Origin: Phytoseiulus persimilis
Lineage: Eukaryota > Arthropoda > Arachnida > Mesostigmata > Phytoseiidae
Direction of reading: 5' to 3'
Assembly (NCBI GenBank): GCA_037576195.1
Contig: CM075102.1
Coordinates: forward strand, 39,738,745 to 39,802,744
Length of the DNA stretch: 64,000 nucleotides
In this document: positions 25,736-35,866 of the stretch, piece by piece
Layout of the letters: each line of letters opens with the position of its first letter
Position numbering within the stretch: position 1 is the first letter of the stretch
The notes under the pieces: model-generated
What the model saw: the letters and a program-made list of their open reading frames with translations, nothing else
Told to the model about the DNA's origin: nothing
The model's database searches: none
Made by a program: the position numbers and the translations under genes

Positions 25736-27531
25736 ATGGCGCTCCTTGGATCTCAAATTGTGATCAGCATGATATGGCCTGTATTCTCCACAAACTCTCC
25801 TTCAAGTTTTCATTTGCTCGGTGGCTTCTCGGAAGTTGTCTCTTCACTTACGTTCCTCCGACCGTGAACGAGTTGAAGACAGCCGAGGGCATTAAGGAAG
25901 ACAAAAAGCAGAGGAAGAAGGTGAGTCGACGTACTGGGAGGAGGGAGTCGTGAACTCATTCGAGGAAAAATGTTCAAGGTCTCATCATCGATTCGAGTGT
26001 TCTGAGTTCCGTATGAAGATATCCTTTCGGGAAAACCGGTCTTCACGCAATCGGGAGGAAACTATCGTTGCCCGCTCATACGATCATAGCTCGATCGGCT
26101 CGCTTGGAAAAGTTTCGACCCGCAACCTCACTCTAGCAAGAGATTGATGGGTTTTCACAGCACGCGTAATATAGTGGAGCTGTCGTCTTGTTCGGCCATG
26201 TTTAGAGAATCCTCATCGTTGGAACTTCTCATTTCAGGGTCCTGAACCAGATTACAGGATCAGTAAGAACGTCGATGTCGCTCTGGAAGCCGTTCCGATT
26301 TCTGCGGACCACTTCGCTGAACTGTACTTCTATCCGGAGTACCAGTGGCTCCTAGATTTCATGGCTTACACGACCACGTTCTACATCGTCACCGAAGTGA
26401 GTGGCACCCTGATCACAGAACCGAAAGTCCTATCAAAAACCAAAGCCGAACCCAATCGAGGAAATCTTCATTCGAAATCAAACCCCGTTATTTCAGATTT
26501 ACTTGTTCATGAGGCCGAATTTGTCGGAGGTCAACATGTCTGTACTTTGGTGTCTCCTGGTCATCCTGTTCGCGCTTCGCACACTGTTCTCTTTGGCGAA
26601 AATCTACTTCAAATCGGATGAAACCTCCGCTGAGCGCTCGATGTGTCTGGTTTGCGGGCTCATCTACTTGCTCATCGCAATGCTCATTCTGGTCGTCGAT
26701 GAGAAGTGGCTCGAGTTTGAGCTACGGGACGCCTACGACAGCTTCAAAACGTCCGTCACAGATTTTAGCCGTGAGATTTCTTTGGAATCCGCTGGTCCAA
26801 CGTCAGAGCTCATCTTCAAGTTGAGTCTTGCAGCGTGGGCTGGAATAATCGGTGCTCTCCTTGTCTTTCCCGGCATCCGATTTGCCCAAATGCACCGCGA
26901 TCTACTCGGCAGCGAGGCGGTCGGGCCGTTCAGCAAAATGCTAGTTCACTTAAACTTCATTTTTCCACTGCTGGTTCTCACGATGTGGGTCACCCCCATC
27001 GCAAGACATTACTTCACATTGAGGGTATTCGTTGGGATGTCCGGTCCGATGCTGACACCAGACCAGTTTGAAACAAGCCGAATCGTTGCCATCATTTCGA
27101 TGTGCGTCCTGCGGCTATGGCTCTTGAATAAATACTTGCAGGCGTACATGAATGTAGCGCAAAAGAAAGTGAACAATCTACAGAAAGAAGCGGGACGGAT
27201 AAAAATTTCAGAGTTCCGAAAAACGATTTCGAACGTCTTCAACTATTCGTGTGTCGTAGCTGTGCAGTATGTGACGCCCGCGGTGCTTTTGTTGTTCTCT
27301 GTGCTACTCCTCAAAACTCTCGGCGACTACAGTTGGACAGGTTCCATCGGAACGTCCTCGGTCCCAAAAACCGATAACAGTCTGCCGTTTTCTCTTCAAC
27401 GACTGAAGCAGATCCTGACTCCAGTGCTGTTCAGAGGAATTCTCAATTTCACGACGTGGTGGTTGTCAGCCTCTATCTTCTTCAATAGCATCATCGGCTA
27501 CGCATTCTACACTTACAACGAAAAAGCCTAG
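25736..27531 (+). CDS. TMEM161: Transmembrane protein 161 homologue
   Basis: Multi-pass membrane protein of the TMEM161A/B family; TMEM161B affects membrane excitability in vertebrates, and the biochemical role is unsettled. Three exons, 25736-25920, 26238-26396 and 26497-27531, are joined by consensus phase-0 GT-AG introns. The start ATG gives MALLGSQIVISMIWPVF, a first hydrophobic segment, and the family motif SFARWLL follows. Exon 3 encodes at least six hydrophobic segments plus family-typical PGIRFAQMHRD, EAGRI and LLLKTLGDYSW. The expected product is about 459 residues, close to the family length. Exon 1 has a one-base frame break near 25792-25794 (in CAAACTC): the start frame and the SFARWLL frame differ by one base, most simply a lost A. 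A plus-strand AATAAA lies at 27685. Confidence 0.93.
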
Positions 27532-27690
27532 GTACAATGCATGTAAAATAATACAAGGATCATAGTACAAACTTCCCAGGTGACTACAAGTTGAAAGTCA
27601 GAGTGAGCATGGATTTGAGCGGAAGATCTTCGGATGATTGAAAGACTGGAACTCTGTTTTGTACGACGACGTCTCCCGGATGTGAATAAA

Positions 27691-29465
27691 TTATTTAAAA
27701 AACGCCCAACTGAAAAAGTTTCCTCGATGAGGTTTGCGATCCCTCCGATCTTCCGAAGCGAGATGGCTTCCCAGCAAGGAAGTCGATTCGGAGCTCATCG
27801 AATCATTAGCAATCAGGTGAACACGCGGAGCTCCTCGAATGCAACACTCCGTGAGTCTTATGTGATAATATGCACGGAGAATGCCGTCTTCTGCCACCGA
27901 AACCGATCGACTGAGTGCAACTTAGACCTGGGTTTTATCATCCAAAGCGGACTTGGTCCGGCTCTGATTCGTTCCCGATACGGCAGGCCAAACATCGCGA
28001 AATTCAGGGATTCATTCTCCTCATTTTCAACATTAGAACCGACGCCCCAAATCCTAGAAAGAGCCAGCAGTGAACCTCCGAGTGAGGTTTCGCAGCGGTT
28101 TTTGGTCAGCGGTGGACCGCAGGAAAGTTCTGCTCGTAGTCGCTTGACCGCGTGTGTTTCGCGGTTGATCACCGCAATTTACCGCCAACTTCGGCGATGA
28201 GAACGCGCGGTTCTCGAACGCGAGAAGGATTCGCTGAGAAATCTCCGCCGGACTTGCCGGAAGATTCCATCCCCGACCATGATAGCGGCAATTCTTTCGG
28301 TGGTGGAGTTTGCTTCAACATCCAATGAGCATTCGTCAAAAGCTCTCCAGGGGCGGGCCCCATTCTACGCAATGCCAATGAGCTATGATTTGAGTCGAGT
28401 TTTTCCTGCGTTCCCTTTGCGGGCTGGAAGCTCAGAGGATTCGCACCCTCCAGGCAGGGAGCCCAAGGCATGTCGCTTCGGAAGTCGCGATTCGACAAGA
28501 GGGGGGTTTTTAAATCAACAATAGATTGCTCATTCTGTCCTGTTCAACCAACGGAGCCCAGCTGAAGGGCGGGTCCTAACGGAATCAAACCGAACTGCCA
28601 TCGGTGCTCAATAAGGCCAGAACTCGGCCCCTGTGAAGCACGATCAATGCCCTTTATCGAGAAGACGGTCCTCTTCTTTCCCAGACAATCCGGGATTTTG
28701 AAATCCGTACCGTATCCGAGATTTCGCGCCCTCGATGCAATCCGCGGCTCCGACCGCGAATTCCTCTCTCCGATGTTCGCAGACCTAGCACTACCGCCCA
28801 CCAGGCCATCAGAAATGATGCGAAAACCTGCCGAGGTCGATGAACCGTGATTTTTTCGCTCCTTCGATGGAACTCAACCGTATCGGCCGACGCTGGAAAT
28901 CTCAAAACGCTACGAAACGTTGGCCCTCTTTTCCGCATGCATAGACGCGATGAGTGAATTCGAAACCTCAATTGGAGAATCGGATAGTGCCATCAGTCGA
29001 AACCGGTACGCGAAGAGAGATCACATGATGTAGCAGGCAGGATAGCAAAACACCTATTGAATCGAATTGAACGAGGGACAGAGCTAAGGTTCTCGGCTCT
29101 AGCTGGGACCTTGTGTCAAGATATTCCGTTCTGATCGGGTTCCATTGGAAAGAGAGATGCAATGTTGAGCGTCGACCAACAACCAGGAATCGTATTTCTC
29201 CGTGCGCCTCTACCTGGGGCCTCCGTCGCTTGGACACGCTCTCCTACGTCGTGCCCTCTTTTCCAGAGTCAGCTAGGAGCGTAGTCACCCTACGCTGCCG
29301 ATTTTATTACAGTTTCGAAACCAAAGAACCTGTTCGAGGGTCCGTCATCCTGGCACTCATTCTTGTACTCTTCCCGTTTTCCTTAGTTCAGTAACTCGAC
29401 ACATCGGCAGATAAGGCTCGTGTCGACGCAAGTCTCTCGAGAACGTTCTCGTGATTTCCCCAAGG
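27691..29465. other. Intergenic, no gene supported (1.8 kb)
   Basis: The interval lies between the TMEM161 poly(A) signal and the start of the secreted orphan gene. Only short overlapping frames without motifs are visible, and no element termini were found. The 3' part presumably holds the promoter of the 29466 gene. Confidence 0.5.
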
Positions 29466-30599
29466 ATGAAGCGTGTTGTGGTTCTAGTCGTGCTCTCGGT
29501 CTGGACAACTCCATTCCCACAAGCAGTAGCTGCAGCAGACGAGCCCATCCGGACTGATCTGATCAGGAAAACATTTCTCGCCATTAATGCTTCATTCCAG
29601 CGAAAAGTCGCGGAGTGCAAGGATGCTTGCCCGGAGTCCATAGTGAGCTCCGTGAGAAAAATGAGCTTCGACGACAACGTCATGAGCGTGGAAGCCAAAA
29701 ACCTCATCAAGAACTTGAAGAGCACCTTCGACGTTGATTGGAGTCCGGTCCAAGCATGGCTTCATCGCTTGGAGAAAATCCAGAAGACCTACTTCGAGAG
29801 TGTGCTCAAATACAGAGACCGTGACAGTGAACCAGTGAAGGATGCGCTTTTCTATCTCGACATAGGTAAGGCCGTCGTGTAGTTTCTTCGGTTGTCGAAC
29901 AGCAACGGGACAAGCACGAAAAAAATGGTGGGAGCAAGAGTGACGAAATTATTCAGCTCCAACTTCTCTGATGGCAGGTGAAATCCATAAAGCTACCTCT
30001 GAGCTACTGGAAAATCAGAAGAACCTGATGGTGATTGTGGCGGATCTTTCAGCGATCCTCGAGATCGTTCAAAGAGGCCGATCGGGCTTGGCTCTGAAAC
30101 TCGCGATAGAACTTGGTGACTTGACGCCGTACCATGAAACTTTCGGATGCGCTCACAAGTGAGTCACGCAGTTCTTCTTTGATGGATTAGCAATGAAGTG
30201 GGGCAGAAGCATATTTCTTCGGGGATAATGAATTCGAAAAGGGAGTCGGCCGGAAAACGCTTCCGAATTTGAAAGATACGTCGAGACATTTTTCTCTTCC
30301 AATCCAGATGCAGTCTCAGTAAGTCCACTTGGTAAGCCTTTTAGATCGAGCACCGGCTCGGTTGATGCTCAGATTTGTCTGACGAAGCTCCTAGAAGAAA
30401 TCCGTTTTCTCAACGGACTCGACTTCTTTCCAGCGTGAGTGGGGGTAATGGAGACACTGACTGCGCCGCCGTCATGCGGAAGAGCTTCAGGAGAAGCTTC
30501 CAGAATCTTCAGGAGACACTGAAGCGGTTCTTCGTCGAGGAAATGGTTGAGAGTCATCTGGTCAATGAAGACGACGAATCATCGAACGAAGACTTCTGA
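29466..30599 (+). CDS. Predicted secreted protein, unrecognised, with microexon
   Basis: ATG at 29466 starts a signal peptide (hydrophobic core VVVLVVLSVWTTPF, cleavage probably after AVAA). An ATG five codons upstream is less likely. Exons 29466-29865 and 29978-30158 join in phase and encode a mostly helical ectodomain with cysteines in ECKDACPES and FGCAHK. The following frame is kept open only by an 11-nt exon, 30308-30318, between TCCAG and GTAAGT, leading into 30373-30599, which ends with an acidic tail (NEDDESSNEDF). The sum is 819 nt, 272 residues. AATAAA at 30708 supports the 3' end. I do not recognise the family. The first two exons are fairly secure; the microexon and last exon are inferred. 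The product is likely extracellular, and the function is unknown. Confidence 0.6.
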
Positions 30600-30707
30600 G
30601 GTCAGTTCCTATGTTGATCGGATCGCCTCGCTGGAACCAACCACTCTGTGGAGAGGGACAACTTGCAGGAGGAGCTCTCCTCGAATGAGGAACATGCATA
30701 TTCCGTG

Positions 30708-30713
30708 AATAAA
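30708..30713 (+). promoter_or_regulatory. AATAAA poly(A) signal of the secreted orphan gene
   Basis: AATAAA lies 109 nt after the predicted stop on the coding strand. A minus-strand AATAAA at 30825-30830, about 110 nt away, would serve lin-7, so the two genes converge tightly. Confidence 0.5.
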
Positions 30714-31234
30714 GAGAGACGAATTCGAGAAGTTCGCCGCCACAGAATTCCAAGGAAGCGAGCGAGAAATGACTCTTCTCCTTCTCGTCACGTGTATATT
30801 AATAGACGAGTGTAGATTAATAGATTTATTAGCATGTCATATTCAACTAACAATATGGCCTCCGCATTCGGCTGTGGTGCTTGGCAGCACAATCTGGAAT
30901 AAGGTGATCACAGAATCTGGCCAATTGTAATGGTAGTGTCGGAGAGATACGCGACTCGCTCATCTCGCATTTAGTGTCACCTTTGGTACTTTCTCCTTAA
31001 AAAGGTATGTGACCAATTTCTGTTCATTCCGTGTCGGAGGATCGGGAAGCTCACTAGAGGAGAATATATGACTGATATAAACATTCGAATTATGAGGTCA
31101 CATTTCAATACGATCCGAGCTTGAGTAACTTCCAATCCTTCCTAAATTCGGGAGACTCTTCTTCGGATGATGATGTCATCATGCCTTTGAACTTCCCAGC
31201 AAAATCAACGAAATTATGATTCCCGAGAGATTCA

Positions 31235-32461
31235 CTATTTATGATGTCGTTCGAATCTACTCTCCATTTGTTCGAGAACATGGGGAGCGTATCTGACCAC
31301 AAGTGTGACGGTTCCTTGAGCCTGCTTGAGAAGCTCGACGGCTCGTTCGTGGTTCTCTCCTTCGACTGACACTCCGTTGACGGCCAAGAGTTGATCGCCG
31401 CGTCGCAGTCCACCGTGGCGCTCAGCCAAACCTGATAGGCAACAATCCGGATCTGGTTAACAACCTTACGGCATCGGCCCTCGAGAGCCTTTCCAATGAT
31501 TGACTTCTTCGTCTTCAATCACGTCCTACTCGCTTTGGTGCTTACCGCCCGGGATGATCCTTGAGATGTAAATCGCCGAGTTCTGCTCCTTCCCTCCCAT
31601 GACGTTGAAACCAAGGCCTTCTTCAGTGCGCGGAAGTCTAACCACTCGCGGTTGTGCCCGTCCTTCGGACGCTGCGAAAGCAGCGACCGTCGCCTGCCGA
31701 GGGCTCCGAGTCAGATGGCATTCGATCGGTAGCAGAAGGGGAACAATCTGAGAGATCCGTCCCGTCAAGAGGAGTTGAGCTCATTTCTAACGAACCTTTG
31801 CTGTGGCGCTTGCTCTGATGTCGGCGGAAGCTGCGGGACCAGAACCCATATCGGCAGTTCGATACACTTGCTCATAAACCTGCAGCACGGCAGCCAGGAA
31901 TTCCGAGCTCAGCACCTGCACAACATGAACGAGTCTCGTTACTGATTGGAGACTCGGAGTTTAGATCTGAGACTGAACCATCTACCAGCCTCTGACCACC
32001 ATCTACATCCGCAGAGTTTCCCGGGCCGACAAGTTCCGTCACTCACCTGCTCTAGGGCAGCCAGTTTCTCCCCACCTGCTCCCGTTCTTTGAAGCTTCTG
32101 TAGCAACTCAACAGCTCGATGAATATCTGTCATGGAGAATGATTTCCTCTTATGATCAACACATCTTCCCGTTTCATCGAAGAGCTCTCATGAGTTTGGC
32201 TTCCCGCGCAAGAAGAGCAGCGAGAGCGAGCTCAGTTTCTGTGAAGCTCATGGAAAGTGGCATGAAGAGACCGATGGAAACATCCAACGCGAGATACAGG
32301 GCTGAAATGCCTCACAGAACGAGACATTCCAATCAATAAGCCTCTCACTTTTGTTGGAAAGATAAAAACACCTCGGTCCTCTGCCGAAAACAATCTGATC
32401 CTGTTCCTAAAATCCGAGGCTCACCCCTTTCCAAGTTCAGGGAATCTCCCACGGAAGCCAT
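31235..32461 (-). CDS. lin-7: Lin-7 (Veli/MALS) scaffold, complete
   Basis: LIN-7 is a small scaffold that binds CASK/LIN-2 and MPP proteins through its L27 domain and receptor tails through its PDZ domain, at epithelial junctions and synapses. Five exons join to 193 residues: 32461-32425, 32126-32047, 31915-31796, 31693-31546 and 31431-31235, all GT-AG with matching phases. Exon 1 ([13 protein letters not shown]) and exon 2 ([10 protein letters not shown]) open the L27 domain, which ends near residue 65. The [15 protein letters not shown] linker is a family signature. The PDZ domain is about residues 95-178, with the [10 protein letters not shown] carboxylate-binding loop and [20 protein letters not shown]. 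Length matches animal LIN-7 proteins (about 195). No frame breaks. Confidence 0.97.
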
Positions 32462-33557
32462 GATGGAGACTGGAGAGCTTCGACAAGCGCAGGAACGAGG
32501 GAATAATCTCTCCTGTGAAACGGCACCTCCCTAATCGGAAACAGGCGCTATGTACTGTGTCAGATGTTGTCCTAATGCTTCCTGACTTACGGTCATAGAA
32601 GCTTCCTCGGAGCACTGCTCGAACATAGAAGGAAGCCTAGTGCCGATACTCGTAGATTCTCCACGGATCGATTGCGACTCTGGCTTCCTGTTCCCTTGCT
32701 CCAAGCGGGTTCCGAGCAAAGAGTACGCGTTTACGGCATCGGGAATTCTTACCCACTTTATGAGCCACACTCCTCTATCGAGCGGAAGCTCGGAGTTCAC
32801 AAGCGGAGATGGCGCCGAGGAGCACCCAAGAGCTCTGACCAATCCATACGCATTGAATCGAGGGGAATTCAGGCGGAGCTATGAACTAACTCTGCTGGAT
32901 TCATGCCTCTGAATAAGGGAAACCATCTGGAGGATCGATGAGATGTGATCGCCACAACTTTAGGAAGAGGCCGAACCCTGAGAACCGGAGTCGTAAATCG
33001 ACACTTGTCCTCGAACACCTCCATGGAAATCGTGACATGTGTAATCCCATGTAGCGGTGCTGCCTCGGGATCCTCAGATAATGGCATGCTTCAATCGACG
33101 AAGAAACTCGAGAGAACGCATCTTGGCGCAGATTGCTCATTCTTGAGTTCCAGTCCATTTTTTTCAAGTCCTTCCTCCCCTGATATCGAGCCCTCCAAAC
33201 TCGATTCCATCCAGTTGTTCTCCCGATTCAATACGATATTATGGTACCTATGTCTTCGTGTGACTAAACGACCTTCGGAACTCGGGACCTTCGAAGCAAA
33301 GCCATAATCGAAAGGCTCAGAGCGCCTGGGAAAAGATCATCATCATCGCAGCAACTCGAGCAGACAGCTCTTGAAGCTGCACCGCACTCGAACAGAAGTA
33401 GGGGTGCTCTGAGACAGGTAAGCCCCTATGCTAATTCCCGCTTCCTTCGCTGTGTTTTGAACCAAAGTGCTCGAAACAGCTTCGGGAGCAGATAAGAACT
33501 GTCTGTTTTTGAATTGAAGGCTCTCTCCCCGCTATTTGCTCCAAGCGTGCCGGCAGA
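32462..33557. other. Divergent lin-7/HYPK promoter region
   Basis: About 1.1 kb between two divergently transcribed conserved genes. I see no exon or element. It is expected to hold both promoters; no specific site can be assigned. Confidence 0.5.
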
Positions 33558-35499
33558 ATGCCCCAAAAAGAAGTGACTGCCGACGAAGATAGTCAACAGA
33601 AGAAAATTGCGAAGCACGATGCATCCAACGCGGCTGATCTGGAGAAAGTGACTGATTTCCACGAGGAGCAAGAACTCAGTGGGGGAGACCTTGAAACCGC
33701 TCTGAAAGCAATCACAGAGAAGCGTCATAAGGAGGCCCAGGTTTGTGTTTGTTGGGGTCCGGTATTTTGAGCGGGGCGAACATTCGAGCGGAAACGAATA
33801 TTTGAGCGGAACGAACATTCGAGCGCAGAGAACGTTCGAGCGGAGCGTATCGAATGATGATGATGATCTCAATTGAATCGAGGATCCGGCGTGGAAACAT
33901 CGATTGCAGGTGACCACGAAAGGGGAACGATTCCTCTTGCAAGATTCTAGAAGGGTGGCTCCAAACAGAATAATTGTCTATGCAACCGACGCAAATCTGA
34001 ATCTGCTCAAGGGAAGCGACGAGTGGTTCCTCGACGGAACATTCAAAGTCTGTCCCACGATTTTCAAACAGCTCTACAGCATCCATGTAAGGTTGCCGAA
34101 CGGCAAGGCAGTGCCGGTTGTGTATTCTCTGCTGGCGAAAAAGGACGCAGAGACATACCTGCACCCTTCTCGACTTGCTAACTCACACATGGACGGTCTT
34201 CAACCACAGCTAGTCCACGTGGATTTCGAGACCACTATGATCAAGGAGCTGGAAACGAAGTTCCCGGAGACTCGAATCCTTGGTTGCAATTTCCATTTCA
34301 ACCAATGCCTCTTCCGAAAAATCCAGTCAGACCCTCCTCTCCTCGAAAAGTATCTTCGCGATCATGATTTTGCTCCAAAAGTGAGGATGTTTATGGCTAT
34401 TGCATTCGTTCCCTGGGTGGACATCCGACTCGCATTTGCCGAACTTTTGATCTGAGACTTCGTGCGGGAGAATAACTACATCCTGACAAACTTCATCAAC
34501 TATGTTGAAGCCACATGGATCGGACGAGAGCGAAACCCAGCGCTGATGGACGTACTGTGATGGAACGCCAACGAAGCAACCCTTGCGGGAATCGGTCGAA
34601 CCAACAATGAAGTAGAGGGTTGGCACGCAGCATTTCCCGGCCGAATCGGGTGTTCACATCCCACTTTTTCCAAACTTGTCGAGCACTTGAAAGTCGAGCA
34701 AGGACTCACCGAATTCACAATAGTGAGCTCGCTCGCGCAGGGCGGCGGCTCGTCAACGAAGCGCGTATACCGGGACCGGCAAAGAAGGCTTTTAGACCTT
34801 ACCTCGGAGTACAACGATCGCAACATCCTGTCGTTTCTAGAGGCCGATGCGCACAACATCTCTTTTCGGAAACCAACTTCCGCTTCATGAATCTCCAAAT
34901 GGTTCTTACTCACTCGCTTCTTGAATGTCACGTTTTGGTGTGATTCCTTGAAAACTCCACAGAGTTCGATGTGTTTTCATTATCAGCTGTACCGAATACC
35001 CAGAGAATTTGAGAGCCTGGGGATCACTTCGGAAACACTCCCGCTGTTCCGTCCCGCTCAGAAGTCCGTTCCCGCCCAGATTTACGTTCCGCTCGAATTT
35101 ACGTCCCGCTCAAATGTGGGTTCACTCAGATGTACGTTCCGCTCAGATTACCCGGCATCGTGTTTGTTTTCGGCCGCAGCACTTTTTCCTTCTGATATTT
35201 CACTACAAAATACATCTAGTTGATCTTATAATATCTCCATGGTCACGGATCACGTTTCTATGTTCCTAGGAGGAATGAATGACCGTACAGAAATTCCCAA
35301 CAGCACACCCAACTAATGGGTCGGTACTTTTCCAGAAAAAAATCGAACACCTTAAAAAACTGGCAGCGGTGAAGATAAACAAGGAAGATGTGGAATTGAT
35401 GATGAGAGAACTGGAGATACCCAAATTCAAAGCTGAACGTGTTTACGGCAGGCAAACGGAGATGTAGTTCAAGCGTTATTAGATCTCATCGACAACTGA
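33558..35499 (+). CDS. HYPK: Huntingtin-interacting protein K homologue
   Basis: HYPK binds the NatA N-terminal acetyltransferase on ribosomes and regulates it, and has chaperone-like activity. Exon 1 (33558-33740) encodes 61 residues with the family block KHDASNAADLEKVTDFHEEQ and ends CAG|GTTTGT. Exon 2 starts after TTCCAG at 35336 (KKIEHLKKLAAVKINKED) and encodes the UBA-like C-terminal domain (VELMMRELEI). The frame breaks near 35442-35444 in a T run; skipping to the next frame reads RQANGDVVQALLDLIDN to TGA 35497-35499, exactly the family C-terminus, so a lost T is the simplest reading. The expected length is 115 residues. AATAAA lies at 35508, nine nucleotides after the stop. The single intron contains a complete MULE-type transposon inserted four bases after the exon end. 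Confidence 0.93.
33761..33855. repeat. Subterminal repeats, left end of MULE
   Basis: Four to five degenerate units of about 20 bp containing GAACATTCGAGCG variants. They are matched in inverse orientation by 35050-35150 at the other end, where the unit reads CGTTCCGCTCGAATTTACGT-like. Such arrays are typical transposase-binding regions of MULEs. Confidence 0.75.
33904..34890 (+). pseudogene. Degenerate MULE transposase
   Basis: The open frame from 33904 encodes a MULE transposase core: the first catalytic Asp in WFLDGTFKVCP, the second in HVDFETTMIKEL, the conserved CxxH-like GCNFHFNQC, and downstream in the same frame the NNEVEGWH motif. Two in-frame TGA codons interrupt it (34453-34455 and about 34555), after which the frame continues to TGA 34888-34890. 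No N-terminal zinc finger (FLYWCH or WRKY type) is visible. The break pattern means this copy probably makes no active enzyme; it could also reflect the indel and base errors seen elsewhere. It belongs to the element inserted in the HYPK intron. Confidence 0.85.
35050..35153. repeat. Subterminal repeats, right end of MULE
   Basis: Degenerate repeats with CGCTCRAATTTACGT cores, inverse to those at 33761-33855, immediately inside the right element end. Confidence 0.75.
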
Positions 35500-35866
35500 T
35501 GGGAACGAATAAATTATCAATATATGCCTATTCTGTTTGAATATACAGTCTCTGTTATTTCTTGCGCTCTGACTGATTTTCAGAAATTGATTCCCGGAGC
35601 AAAACCTTCGCAAGCATCGACGGTCAACGTTGAGTGTATTTACAATTCGTTACATTAGGGGAATAGGCGAGCGGGAATGGGGGCTATCGCCATTTCTTCG
35701 AGTGGTGATCACGATCTCGAGACCTGAGGAAGAAATGGGACACTGAACCGTTGGTAGCCATAATGACATGATGAAGAATTTCCCCAGAACACAAGTTGAC
35801 TCGGCAGAAGACAGTGAGCTACCAAAGAAATCAGAGCGCGAATTCGATCACTCGGAGGAAGGACGC

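Larger units (their letters stand above)
33754..35159 (+). mobile_element. MULE-type DNA transposon in HYPK intron
   Basis: The 1,406-bp element is flanked by a perfect 9-bp direct repeat, GTGTTTGTT (33745-33753 and 35160-35168), the size expected for Mutator-like elements. Its ends are inverted relative to each other: the left end has CCGGTATTTTGAGCGG, and the right end in reverse complement has CCGGGTAATCTGAGCGG. Both terminal zones are made of degenerate repeats of about 20 bp built on GAACRTTCGAGCG (33761-33850 left, inverted at about 35050-35150 right). The interior encodes a MULE-domain transposase. It is inserted in the same orientation as HYPK. Confidence 0.9.
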
